From assembly GCF_028858725.1 (NCBI RefSeq), contig NC_084790.1, forward strand, positions 85,685,506-85,749,505: a stretch of 64,000 bases of DNA. The letters are read 5' to 3'. The DNA is from Colius striatus. Lineage: Eukaryota; Chordata; Aves; Coliiformes; Coliidae. Of this stretch, positions 35,999 to 48,484 are shown in pieces. How positions within the stretch are numbered: position 1 is the stretch's first letter; every line of letters starts with the position of its first letter. Under the pieces are notes generated by a model. The model made no database searches. It was not told where the DNA came from and worked only from the letters and a program-made list of their open reading frames with translations. A program made the translations under genes and the position numbers.

Positions 35999-38058
35999 TT
36001 CAAGAAGCAGTGAGTGACAGCATTTGCTTTCTAAAAAACAAAATACCCTAACAAAACAAAACAGAAAAAGAAAGCAAACTCATCTCAAGCCTGGGAGAGG
36101 GTCAGCACTGTAAAATCAACCCTAACAAAAATCACAAGTAGTAATCACAGTAATCATTTCTATCCTGTTAATGCTTCTCCCTCCCCCCACGATGTCACTC
36201 AACCTCTACTGTCTGAAAAGCGTTTATCTGAAAGTGGGTCATGTCTCCTGGCATTACTAAATCTTCCCAAATTTCCCCTGATTATTCAAACGCGATATCC
36301 TCTCTGACATCTGAGTGATTGAGGTAGTGTGTAATGCCATTTTTCCCCTGAATAAGCCACATCAAAGAGGGTTACGGTCGAGAGATGGCACGCTGGATAA
36401 AATAGTCACAAACAGATTGTCCCCAAAATATTACCAAGGAAAAAATCAAATTGTTTTGTGAGGAGGTTTTTTCCCTTTAGAAATGTTCAGCTTTTAGTAT
36501 TGAATGCAGAGAGACAAGAAACTGCCAGCAAAATTGCTAAAAGGTTGAAACTTCACTAACTGCATGGTCCCATAGCTAAAAACACCTCTGCACGCTGAAG
36601 TCCTGACTATGTTCCATCAGCCACAGCATCCAGTCTTTGCACAAGGACACCAAAAAACATCATGCTAGAGACTGGTGAAAACCGTAGACTTGGACAATAC
36701 CTTGCAAGTGACTGAATATTGGAGTCACCTAAAACTAAAAAGGGGGAGGGGGCGGAAAGTTAACCTGCTACTTAAAAATACCAACTTAAAAAATCAGGAT
36801 GTAACAGCAAATAATTTCTCAGGCACAATTTATATCCAAGGGTTCAAAAACGTCAGCCTTTGGAGCAGAAGGATGTCAAGACCCCTTGAGCTGGGGGCTG
36901 AGCTCCCTCCTCACCGGAAGAGTTGGAGCTACTCAGTACTTTTCAGGTCAATGATTAGATGAGACCCTGGAAAACTTTTGTGAGCAACAGCAGGGTTTGC
37001 ATTCTGCTGATTTACTGCACGTGACCTTCCAGTGCTTAAACTTTGTACCTGAGCAAACACCATCAGGAGACAGCAACTTTTTCAGATAAGAAAGAAAAAA
37101 AAAAAAAATCACCAAAAAAAAACCCAAACCAGAAGATAAAACCAGAAAATAGTGAAATCTTGGAGAATCAACAGACTTTTTGCCATGGCCAAACAGTACG
37201 TTCTGTTTCTGGGAACAGACTTTAAACGTGGATTTCTGCACCACACCATTTCCTGGACAAAAAGAAGGGCCCCAGGGAGGCTGTATTTGGGTGAGTTCAG
37301 TAGTTCTTTCAGTAGTCCTTCTGCCTGATGCTGGACCTTGGGATACAAAGGATTGGGGAGGAAAAGTCTGCTCTCAGTTTGCTAATTGAGGACTGCAAAG
37401 AGCTTGAAGCAGCCTCAGCCACCCCATCTTCTCTAGCACGGAATGTCTGATGCTGAAAGGCAAATTCAAGGAAGCTGTGTTCCTAAAGATGATTTAAACC
37501 CACCTTCAGGGTGGAGCAAGTGGATATTTCAAAGCCGGGCAGCAGTGTTTGTGCCCATCTGGCACCACGGGGATGGTCCTCATGCTCACACAGTGGGGAG
37601 GGATTTCCCTAAAACAAGCAGGTGCAAGTACAGCCATCATTCATCAAAACAGCAGTGGGGAAGGTGAAGCATGAAAAGATGAAGATTAGTTCCGACAGCC
37701 TCAGCTCTGAGTTTATTTTGGCACAGCAAGAGCACACGAAACTTCAAAGCAGCTCCCAGAGAGCAGCCAAAGGGCTGGGCAGCAGAAATCACCCCCAAGG
37801 CTGAGATGCAAGGCAGTTCCTGCCACCAGCTGAACCCAAAGCACCAGCCCTAAACCCTAAGCATCAATTATTTTCAAGAATTCAGATTCACATGCTTAAA
37901 ACATACGTTTTGCTCCTTTTTTAAAAAAGGGGACGATTTTATTGAAGAGCTCTGCCTCCATCCCCTACAGCAGGACAGACATAAGCATTCATCACTCCAC
38001 ACAAGAAGGACCAAGTTATCACCTCGCTGGGGCTAAGTCTAAACAAAAATCAATGCTT

Positions 38059-38229
38059 CAGAAAGGTTGCCCAAAGAGGTTGTGGCTGCACTGTCCCTGG
38101 CAGTGTCCAAGGGCAGGTTATATAGGGCTTGCAGCAACCTGGGCTAGTGGAAGGTGTCCCTGCCCATGGCACAGGGTTGGAACAAGATGAGCTTTAAGGT
38201 CCCTTCCCATCCCATTCTGGGATTCTATG
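38059..38229 (+). mobile_element. CR1: CR1 LINE 3' fragment
   Basis: A plus-oriented 170-bp end of the subfamily with GCAACCTGGGCTAGTGGAAG and GTGTCCCTGCCCATGGCAC, tail GGGATTCTATG. Confidence 0.92.
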
Positions 38230-39824
38230 AAAACAAGAAAGAAAACAAGGAGAAAGAAAGCAGAGCAAGACATTTCAAACCTGGCATTTCTAAGCTCAAC
38301 ATACGTGAGCAATGAGCATCCTCTCTGTCTCTCTGGCCAGGGTCTCTGTAACACCCAGGGCCACACAGGAGAGCCAAGGGCAGGTCCAGCTCAAACACAA
38401 TGTCCCTTACCCAGGGACCTCAGTGAAAAGCCGTTCACCCACAAACAATGTGTCCCCAGCTGCACTTCAGCTGCCACTGCCAGACAGAAGAAGCTGCATT
38501 TCTGCAACGTTAGAATATGGAGGGGAAAACCTTAACATTCCAAACAGGGAAGTCCCTGCAGACAACACTGAGGCTCTCCAGCAGTCCCTGGATGAGACAC
38601 CTACACCTCGTGCAGACACAGCTTCCAGAAGAGCTCTGCAGTGGCACTGAGGGCCTTGCTTCAGCCAAAACACACCTTGTTGGTCCCATTACCTACAAGA
38701 TGGTAGTGCAGGTGTTGACAGTCTGTTCCAGCACAGGAGTGACTTATGGCAAGGCCCAGTGGACACAGGAAAGCAAGGGGAAAACATCAGCCAAGTCCTG
38801 GATTAGAGGCACTTGGTCTGTCATTTCGTTCACTGTTTTAATCACTGAAGATAGTGGTGAAATCAGGCAGCAACCAAGCAAGAAACAGGCACCCAGCCAC
38901 AACTAGAAAGGCTGGCAAGACCCACACGAGCACTCGCACCTACCACCCGCAGAGGCCTGTGCGGGCTGGGAGCGAGGCCTCTCCCTGCACTTCTGCCTTG
39001 TCCATAAACAGACACACGATCCTGCCAGGACACGTGGGACTGATCCAAGACCACAGTAGTCCAGTAGTGCCACATGAAAACCACCTCCAGCTCTCCATCC
39101 CCACCCCACCGGGAGATACATCCTTGAGTGAGACACAAGCCCTCCCCAAAGCACTCGGTGGGTATCACTCCACCACGGTACACTCACTGCCCAAGAAACA
39201 GCAATACCCACAGCTCTCATGTCATCAGAGCTTCAAGTAATTAAGCAGCATAAATCCACGAGGGAGTCACTCAGTTTAATTAGATTGGAAATTATAGCTC
39301 CCATCACCTCAGCATCGCTGCGTCCACTCACGGCCTCGAGATACGCTTACGCCAACTTTCTGCTCGCCAAGGACCACCTCTGCAGCAGTTGTGGGGGTTA
39401 GGCTGGCTTTTTCCCCTCTTTAAAAAGTGTTCAACACTCATTTGCTAAGACATGTTGCCAGGCCCAGTTGCCTGCTCATGTCCAGCCTGCTCGGGGATTC
39501 GGTGGCTGGAAGTTTGCGTGAAACACCTGAAATCATCCCAGTGGGGTTTGCAGAAGAAACCAGATGTTCCCATCACTGTCCCCCGTGATTTTTAAAAGGA
39601 TTTAATACCTTTATGTATTAAATACACGAATGGTCTTTTTTCTCTGAAGACTCTTGAAATGCAAACGGTCATTTTGATAAGTGGTGGCTGTGATTCATCC
39701 ATAATGCATCCAGCAACCCTGTAAATGGTGGTTGGCACATCCTACCAGCACCTCATACCTCAGTGGGACTATCTAAGAGAGCTTGGGTGATGATTCATGG
39801 GAAAGGTGAGGGTATGGGTTAGCT

Positions 39825-40059
39825 GAGTTGAAGTGGCACTTGCACATTTTGGTGGATGTGAGGAGAAATTTCTCTGCTGACAGGGTTGTGAGGCATTGGA
39901 AGGGGCTGCCCAGGGAGGTGCTGGAGTCACCGTCCCTGGAGGGGTTTCAGAGCTGGGTGGATGTTTCCCTGAGGGCAATGGGCAGGTGGGTGATCGGGCT
40001 GGGACAGAGGCTGCACTCCATGAGCTTAAAAGTCTCTGCCAGCTGAAACCATTCTATAA
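39825..40059 (+). mobile_element. CR1: CR1 LINE 3' fragment
   Basis: A plus-oriented 235-bp end of the subfamily with GGGCAGGTGGGTGATCGGGC and GCACTCCATGAGCTTAAAAG. The tail is reduced to CATTCTATAAG. It is followed 60 bp later by a 57-bp tandem duplication. Confidence 0.92.
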
Positions 40060-40118
40060 GTAAAAGATATCCCTTCACAGAGCCCACCAGTCTCACGGGG
40101 CTGCCCATGGTTTGCAAG

Positions 40119-40233
40119 ATGGGAACTGGGCATGAGCTAAAAGGGTTGATCAACCTCAGGAACATCCGAAAAGCAGATGGGAACTGGGCATGAGCTAAAA
40201 GGGTTGATCAACCTCAGGAACATCCAAAAAGCA
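40119..40233. repeat. 57-bp tandem duplication (two copies)
   Basis: The unit beginning GATGGGAACTGGGCATGAGC and ending CCGAAAAGCA (40119-40175) is followed directly by a second copy (40176-40233) with a single G-to-A change near its end. It lies 60 bp after a CR1 tail in MYO5B intron 1. Only two copies are present and they are direct, without spacers. Confidence 0.97.
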
Positions 40234-41583
40234 GAATGTGACAGGTGGACACTGCACAAATCTCCTACTGAGGAGCCAAGCCACATTAGCACCAAATACC
40301 TGGAGCACACCAACACCGAGCACCAAGACCACCCCACTGGTACCACCACAAATGCTCATAGGGGAACATGGACTAAGAAGGAGGTGATAGCCATGCATGA
40401 AGGAAAACATGGCCAGGGCATCCTATGACCTGCCCTGCATCATAAATAAAGCTGGGGAGGACAGCAAGATATGTTACACCATATTGCTTGTGATCTGCTG
40501 TAATTGCCAGAGCAGAGTCTGAACATCCTCACAGCACCACCTGCTTCATGTGAACAAGCAGAGGGGACTAAAAGCCAGTACTAATATAAATTCCTTATAG
40601 TAAGGATTCATAGACCTATGTTGCATGTACTTCTCGTAGTCCTTTAGTCCAGCCTTTGACACATTCCCGTGACACGTAGGTTTCAGTCTGCCGGAGAAGA
40701 CTTTGGATAGGGACAAAATGAGAACAAAGCTGGAGGAAAAGTCACATTTCCAGGCTGCAGGTTGTTCCCTGGAGGGATGTTCTTCTCCAAACCCTCTGGA
40801 TACTGCAGGAAAGGCCAAAAGCAGAAATATCAAACCCTTAATAGCCTCATTAATAAAACTGATGAGTTTACCATGACCTGTACATCACATTAACGAGTAT
40901 CCCAAAAAGGAAAGCTACATGAAGCCCATCACCCACTGACTCCTGGTCCTTCCTAGCCCTGTCATCATCTCAGGACAGGTCTTTGCTCATTTATGGAGGA
41001 CCAGGCTAAGCCAAAACACACCCCAACCCCACAAGGTGTGTCTCACAGCAGGCCAGAGGTATATGAGGGCAATTGCTTTACACAACCAACTCATGCCACA
41101 GAAAGCCCACAGAGATTTTTCCTCCCAGTTTTGCTAAATAGCAAGTTCTTCACCAAAATGTTTTCCAAATAGCTCAGGTGTCTGCCAAAGCCTGGGGTTT
41201 TGCTGCAACAAAACCAGTGATTTTCCTGACCAGAACTGCAGCTCACGCTGATATTCCTTCACCCACCACAAAACGACTCTGTTTGCAGAACAGGTCAAAG
41301 AGCAGAAAATAACATCACAGGAAAAAAAAAACCACAAAACTCCCAGACTGAGGGCTCCAGCTACCCTGCCTTCTATTTATTACACCAACGACTAACTCAT
41401 AAGGTCCAAAGTCCACCTTCACATTGAAGTTAAGCTACTCCTGCTGTTTCCTTCCCGGACAACTATCGCAGTAAGGGTACATGACTCCTCTTACATCAGA
41501 GCTACCAACTAATCAGCATGTAAATTCAAAGGTCAGTATGTCTAGAACTGCATTGCACTACAATGACTGAGATCAGCTTCAAA

Positions 41584-41585
41584 TA

Positions 41586-41620
<35 letters not shown>
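41584..41620. repeat. Compound dinucleotide microsatellite (TG)n(TA)n
   Basis: About ten TG units pass into about eight TA units without interruption, in MYO5B intron 1. Confidence 0.97.
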
Positions 41621-43674
41621 CTGAAATAAAAACACATGTAGACTTCTTTCTTGGTCATCACAAGGGATGCACATGTTCATGTTCAAGGTCATCTAGACCA
41701 GGTTACTGGCAGCAGAGATGAATAATGAAGCAAAAATCCTCCAGTGTAAATGCATTCCTCAAGAGCAACCAGGCTGCCTGTGACAAATACCCTCAGTTAA
41801 ACTCTTTCCCTAGCGTAAAAAAAGGCAGGACTGACTCATCCCATCCCACTCCATACCACAAGACCAGTACAAGCAACTTGCTGTCTGAGGGTCCAGACCC
41901 ACTGCTGTCCCCAAGTTTCCATCCTTCACCCCGAAGTTAACCCAGCAGATAGCTGCAACTTGGCCTTCTGTGCAGTGGGATTCACCCCCCCACACAATTT
42001 CACACCCTTCAAACAGTATCAGGATAAGAATTCTTAAAATTAATTATTAAAAAAGGCAAGCTGACTAACCCCAACCAGCAAGAGAGCAAGAAGCAGGAGT
42101 GAAGCTCATTAAACCCTGCCCCAGCACTGAGCTCCATGTTCCTTTGCTCAGCAGATTTCATCTGACTCCAGCTCAAGCGCTATGAGATGCACAACTGAGA
42201 CGAACAACTGCAGGAACAGAAAGGAAAACATCTCTGCAGCACAAAGGCTCCCTGGCACAGCATGCCCTGCAGCAGGATGGGATGTGCATCCACACAGGGA
42301 GAGCTTCAGCAGGCTGCAGGGGGTGGCTGCAGGAGGGAAATGCCCACAAAATCACCAGCACCCATCTCTCCTCTCCCTCACGTCTACTCAAGGCCGTACA
42401 ACCAGTGGACTGAACGGTATTCAAACCTCCACATCTGGCTTTGTTTTTCTCTCCTCTGTGTGATCACAGGGAAGTCAAGGAGGTCCCTGAGCTGCTGCTG
42501 AGATGGCCATGGCCTTGGCATGGTCCCCAGCTGCAGAGAACTGGCTGGAACAATCGTATTTTACATTTCAGTGATTTTTCTCTCCATGACTGCAGCTAAT
42601 ATAGAGGCAGGATCAGGAGGAGACCAGGGATGCCAAGAGAACCAGTTCCTTCAGTGAGATGGTCCCACCTGTAAGCAGCAATCCCAGGGTGCCCTATGAG
42701 CAGTTCTGACCTTTGTGTCATGACCCAGACATGTTCCCATACTCAAAAACCCCAAAACCTTCATGTATCACCTGCATTTCCCAACAGCAGCTGCAAATGG
42801 CAGGGGCAAGGAGGAATGGCAGGGGCAAGGAGTCCAGAAGATCTGCAGCAGGAGTCTTGTGGATGTCCTGGGACTGAATCCCAAACTTTCTACACAATGC
42901 ACAGAAAATCTTCTCTGCTCCTTCCCAGCTGCTCCTCGAGCCCAAACCAGTACAGACACTTGCTAAGGATGAGTCCTCCTCAAGCCTTGAAGGATAAATC
43001 ATTTCCAGAAGCATTTGATGCCAGAAGGTTTATGCCAACTCATTGACTCAGTGTGTGACCACACTGGCAATACTTACCCTGCTTTTGAAACGTTTCTCCC
43101 CAGGGCCACAAACCACCAATTCATTCCAGCTACTTCATTTAATACAGCAACTTTAAGCAAAAAACAGAGTTTCCCAACCCCAACACTAGCCATTAGAAGA
43201 CCATTTTTCAGTGCATTAAGTTCTATCATCTATTAAAAAAAGAAATACTTGGCAAGTGACAGTCACTCTGCATAATAGGATGGAGAAAAGAATTAAAACC
43301 CAAAAGGAATACTCTGGTTTCTCACTCATCCAGAGCTTGTGAAGGAGCACATCTCGAGCTGCACAGCCCCCCAGGGCCAGACAGGCACAGTGTATTCCCC
43401 AGCCTGGCAGAAGCACTGTTTTGCATGAAGTTTGGAGGCTACGCTTAAATTAACAATTAACATATTTTAAGAAGGACCTGTAAGAGCAGAGAATACAGAA
43501 GCAAAAGCAAATAGACTTGTTTTAATAATACCAAGAGCTGCAACTTACAGTAAGGAAGGGCAGCCATGCCAACAAGCCTCGTGTCCACTTTAACACTGAA
43601 TGGAACTGCTGCTGGGGATGGCACCTTCCAGGGGCAATGTCCTTCCTCCACCCCACCCAGCTCAAATGAGCAAG

Positions 43675-44016
43675 CATAGAATCCCAGAATGGTGGGGGTT
43701 GGAAGGGCCCTGCAGAGCTGCTCCAGCACAACTCCCTGCTACAGCAGGTTCCCCAGAATCAGGGGCCACAGGAACCTCCCAAGAAGGAGCCTCCACACCC
43801 TCCCTGGGCAGCCTGGGCCAGGGCTCCCTCACCTCAGCACCAAAGGACTTTCTCCTTATGCTTAACTGGAACTTTTCATGTTCCAGCTTATGTCTGTTAC
43901 CCCTAGACCTTTCACTGGTTACTGCAAAAAAACCCCAGTGTCACCCCATTTTCCTGACACTCACCTTTTAGGTACTCAGAAGTGCTGATGAGGTTTTCCC
44001 CTCAGTCTTTTCTTAC
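43675..44016 (-). mobile_element. CR1: CR1 LINE 3' fragment
   Basis: A minus-oriented 340-bp copy; its left end is the reversed tail CATAGAATCCCAGAATGG. It continues through CTCCACACCCTCCCTGGGCA to CCCCTCAGTCTTTTC. Confidence 0.94.
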
Positions 44017-44527
44017 AGGGAAAGGACTGCAGTTACTTCAGCTGCAGTTCAGGTCCATCAGCTACAGGTTTCTTTAGAGGGGAAGGAAACACCTGCCTTG
44101 GCCTTCTGCTTCAGCTTGACAGGGTTTGAGAATCCCAGTTTGGCTGGGCAGGGCTGCAGCTGGGAACATCTCACCACTGCCCCGCTGCAGGAGGAACCCC
44201 AGGGACAGGGCAGCAGAAGGACCAGCCCCAAGCAGGCTTAGAAAGGCATTTGCATGAGGTGACTGGGCCATACACAGGTCAGGCAAAGCTCCACTTGCTC
44301 TCCAGCTGAATTTTGTTAGCAGGAGTCCTCGATGCTGCTAAGTCCCCTACTCCACTCGCCAGCAGCTACAGGACCTGGTCTGCACCCTTTACCATACAGC
44401 TCCTCTTCTGCAACACAAGTCACATTAAATTCCTGTTTCCTTCTGCAACAAAATAAAATCCATAGCCACGTAATCCCAAAGTGCCCAGGTACCACACTGG
44501 GCACTGGGAGTAACAAGAGTGTTATTA

Positions 44528-44962
44528 GAGAATCACCAAATGGATTGGCTCAGAAGGGACCTTAAAGCTCACCTGGTTCCAACCCCCTGACATGGCCAGG
44601 GACACCTACCCCAGGTTGCTCCAAGCCCCATCCAACCTGCCCTTGGACACTGCCAGTGATGGGGCAGCCACAGCCTCTCTGGGCAGCCTGTGCCAGGGCC
44701 TCTCCACCTTCACAGGGAACAGCTTCTTGCTCAGATCCAGTTTAAATCCACTTTTTCTCACTTTGGAGCCATCACTCCTTGTCCTGTCACTCCAGGCCCT
44801 TGTACAAAGTCTCTCTCCAGCTTTCTTGTCAGCCCCTTTAGGAACTGGAGGCTGCTCTAAGGTCTCCCCAAAGCCTTCTCTTCTCCAGACTGAACACCCC
44901 CAAACTCTCTCAAGCCTGTTTCCACAGAAGAGGTGCTCCAGCCTCACCTTCCTGGACCTATA
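44528..44962 (-). mobile_element. CR1: CR1 LINE 3' fragment
   Basis: A minus-oriented 435-bp copy of the subfamily with CCAACCCCCTGACATGGCCA and CAACCTGCCCTTGGACACTG. The tail has decayed to GAGAATCACCAAATGG. Confidence 0.92.
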
Positions 44963-47900
44963 ATGGTCTCCACTCCTTACCCAAGTGGAGTCCCACATGC
45001 TTGAAGGCTGATGCAGTTTTGGAACTACTCTCATGCTCATAATTAAGCACAACTGCTAATTATCTTGTTTGATGGGGACTATTAAACACCAGTCACCCCT
45101 GCTCTTAAAGGGGCTCAGATGAGACATCACAGGGAGAGGGTCTCCACCAGAAAATGACAGCTGACAATGTTTCCAGGACAGGTTCCTCTCCAGTTTAAGT
45201 GCTCCTCAGGGCACTGCTGAGTCTAACACAGCAGAATTCATCAGCATAGTGTAACAAGCACGGACTTAAGCACCAAGAAAACACTACCTGTCTCACAAGC
45301 TCCCAGGAGATCTCCTGCAAGTATCAAGTGGAAGCTCAATACACAACACAGAGCAGCTCCCAATGCAGCCCAGCAGCAAGCAGGCGAGGGGAAGACCTGA
45401 AATGTCCCACTTGGTCACTCCAAAGTGCCTCCCCAGTGTTTTCTCTCATCCTGGCTCAAGCAGGAGCAGGAAGGACTCTGAGAGAGGTATGGTTGTGGCT
45501 GTGCTAATGCAACACTGCACATGGGATCAATAGGCTTTTAGTAAGACAGTTGTATTGATTCCAGTAAGCCAGATCATCCACTTTCCCTCCCTCTGCATCT
45601 TCCCTCAAAGCCCCATCCCTATCCCAATGACAAGGTGGTCCAGGAGGTCCCACCTCTCTTCTTGGAAGGTCATCTCCTGAACTGCAACACCTCACTGAAG
45701 CTCTCCCACTCTTCCCTCCTTTCCTCTGTTCATCCCCATGCCCAGTTACCCTCTAACAGAATCTTTTAGCAGCTGTGAGCAGAGGGTGCACCAATGCTCA
45801 CCTGCCTGGGGAAGGACAGCCCTCCACAGCAGGTTGTCTTCTCCAAACCACACACTCAGAGGCCACTACGGTGTGTGAGTTCGTATGTATATGTCATATG
45901 TACATGACCATAGGCCACAGGGCCAAATGCACACATCCACACAGAGGTGACATGTGAGCAAGCACTGGCACCTTCCTTAATACTTCCCAAACTCAGGACA
46001 GGGCAACACATCTGCTTCCTCATGGGAACCTGCATCAGCAACTGGCACCATCAAGCTCCACATCTTAAAGCTGTTGGGTTTGTTACAGTTTTTAAAGCCT
46101 TCTTTGCTCTTTTTCTCACATACTCCAGGCCACAGGACACATCTTCTTGCTGCTCCAAAGCCCAGAGCTCCCACAGAGGCCTGATGCAGGTGGCCCAGCA
46201 GGAGAGATGACTCATATGGGTTCAAGTCACTATCCATGGCCCCAACACCTACCACACCAGGCAGATCCCTGAAACATCCCCACAAGACAGCCAGCCAGCA
46301 GCACAAGGGCCGGCACTGAGGCCACCAGCTCTCAACTAGAATCTTTGTCCTCGTTAAAAACACATTAAAAACCAGTGACATGGGCAAGCTGTCACCAAAT
46401 CTGCATCACTTCCCAAGGGCCTCACTCAGAAATCCCTACACAGCAACAGGATTGCAAGCCATGCCCCAGCGTGCATCCTACGCCCATTCAGCACACAAAC
46501 AGGACAAGTCAGCATCCAAACACGACACAGCTTAATTACCTGATCATCGAGCTAAGAATCAATTAACCTGATTGTTACAACCAGCCCATAGATGGGGATA
46601 ACAGAGCCCTTGCAGCCAGCCTCCCCCTTCCCCAGGGACACTTGTCATCGCATCCATGCACTCATCCGATGAGATGCTGTGGTTGGCACATCACAGCAGT
46701 TTAGCCACGGCTTTCCTTGTGCCCCCTTATGGACTTTCCAAAGGAAAAAGGAGTTTTCAGACCTGAGATGTTACTTTTGAACTGCTCCCAAGAAGGACAG
46801 AGGTCAATCCAGTGGGGCTTCTTAAACTCCCACGGGTTCAAAGGAGGAGCAGCCAGAGTCACACTTCACCCTGCATCTGTTTGACACCCATGGCCAAAAA
46901 AAATAAGTGGCAACCCCCTAAAACCACCAGCAAAATGAGTTACAGAAGGAGAAATCTGCATCAAAGTTATGGGCAGGAGACTAGCACAGAGAGAAGAAGT
47001 GGTTCCTCGGAGAGGGCTGGTGCCGGTGTGGCAGCATCTCCACACTGACCACGGTCACAGGCAGCATCTGAAACACTACAGCTCTCATTATGACAGCAGA
47101 TGATGCTGGCACTTCACAGCCTCTCAGTAAAAACCGTCCTGAAGCCAAGCACTTTTCTCGATGAGCCCCTGCCTGGCGTTATCGATGGCTTTCACTGAGC
47201 ACATTCCCCGTGCCCTGGCTGCCTGCAGCGCTCCCGGGCAGCCTCGGGAAGATGCTGAGCACGGGGAGAGGACTGTGCCTGTCCGTTCCTGCTCCGGACT
47301 GGGCACACCTCTCGCTGCGTGCAAAGGAGCTCTTTCATCAGCTCCAGGCAATCCGCAAAAAACGTCTCTGGACACCAGCCTCCCGCTGGGAAGGGAGCGG
47401 AAAGCCTCGAAGCAGGCGAGGCGCACCCCAGCTTTGGCCAAAGAACGGGAACGCCGCGCACCCTGCCCGGGTAACCCCACAGCCACAACTGAGGCGGGGG
47501 AAGCGCGATTATCTCGCTTAGGTGCCGCTCTCGGCGTAAACCAGCGCTCGAGGCTCTGGCGATGGGCACTGTGCAGGAGCGAGCCTGGGTGCGGAGCGCC
47601 GGGGCGGCCGCCAGGCTGGCAGCGCGCAGCTCCCTGCCAGGCCATCAGCCATGTTCCCTGGCGCCTGCCATGAGCGAGCGGCTGCCTCGGACCTGCCCCC
47701 GGCCACGGGACCTGCCCAACAGCCACGGCCCTGCAAACCGCGCACCTTAGCAGCGTTTCGGTTACTTTACGGTAGTCTTAAGTGCTGTTTGTAACTCTCC
47801 TTCCACCTTTCAGGAACACGAGGAGGGGCGGGTGCGGGAATCACCCTGCGAGCGCTCGGGGACGCGGAGCGAGGTTTAGCTGCCAGCTCGGCCGCCCGGG

Positions 47901-48214
47901 TGACAGACCCCCACCAAGGACAACGCCAACTCCAAAGCGACCCGAGTTCACCTTTCCCTGCACAGGAAAACCTGCCAGGTCGTTCAGCTGGGTGCGGGGA
48001 AGCCCGGGAGGGGCTCCGGAGCGGGCCGGTACCCGCGGAGCGGCGGCGGGGGATCCCCTCCGCTCCCCGGGCACCCGCGGGCACCGTCCTGGGGGGCGCG
48101 GGGAAAGTTGCGGATCCCCTCCGCGACCGAGAAACAACTCCCCCAGAACACAAAGGGGACGCCCCCTCTTCCCCTCCCCCCCCCAGCCCGCACCCTCCAC
48201 CCCGCCCCGCTCAC

Positions 48215-48241
48215 CTTGGTGTAGAGCTGAGCGGCGGACAT
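48215..48241 (-). CDS. MYO5B: MYO5B coding exon 1 (unconventional myosin-Vb, residues 1-9)
   Basis: This is the first coding exon of a class V myosin, an actin-based motor that moves RAB11/RAB8 recycling endosomes towards the apical membrane of epithelial cells. The 27 nt encode MSAAQLYTK and end in a phase-0 donor, AAG followed by GTGAGC. The next exon continues with YTRVWIPDP, so the join gives the typical class V start (MYO5B of mammals begins MSVGELYSQ then CTRVWIPDP). A nine-codon first exon is usual for this family. The start was chosen because the frame, the splice phase and the position inside a CpG island with a TATA box about 110 bp upstream all agree. The 5' UTR is predicted to be only about 80 nt. 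Being so short, the exon would not be recognisable alone; the call rests on the downstream exons. Confidence 0.86.
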
Positions 48242-48349
48242 GGCCGGGGCGAGCGGCGCTAGGGCATGGGGTCGGCAGACCCCGAGCGGCACCTCCGGAC
48301 CCACAGCACGGCGAACCGACCGACAGACGGACCCACCGACACACCGACC

Positions 48350-48355
48350 TTTATA
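48350..48355 (-). promoter_or_regulatory. MYO5B: TATA box of MYO5B promoter
   Basis: On the minus strand the sequence reads GGGTATAAAGG, a consensus TATA box, 109 bp upstream of the MYO5B ATG. A start site 25-30 bp downstream would be near 48320-48325, giving an 80-nt 5' UTR. The site lies inside GC-rich sequence, so a TATAAA by chance is unlikely. The transcription start itself is inferred. Confidence 0.7.
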
Positions 48356-48484
48356 CCCGCCGCCAGCGGCCGGGGCGCGGGGAGGGAGAGGAGCGGCGGG
48401 GCTGTGGTGGGGCGGCGGGGAAGGAGGAGGAGGAGAAGGAGGCAGAGCCGCCCCGCCTCCGCCGCGCCCCGCTCAGGTATGGGG

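Larger units (their letters stand above)
17013..48214 (-). other. MYO5B intron 1 (31.2 kb)
   Basis: A long first intron is usual for class V myosin genes. It holds nine CR1 copies, one solo LTR, a microsatellite, a 57-bp duplication and the inner part of the CpG island. The unique stretches 17035-19304, 19481-21726, 22847-25315, 26026-30305, 30588-32958, 33056-33897, 34893-35752, 35999-38058, 38230-39824, 40234-43674, 44017-44527 and 44963-47160 contain no exon, tRNA or other gene that I can support. Chance open frames there reach 175 codons (28790-29317). Confidence 0.85.

Noticed and set aside
47124..47726. 200-codon minus frame and 170-codon plus frame in the CpG island
   Set aside because: Stop codons are rare in such GC-rich DNA; neither frame has a recognisable domain, and both strands being open argues against coding.
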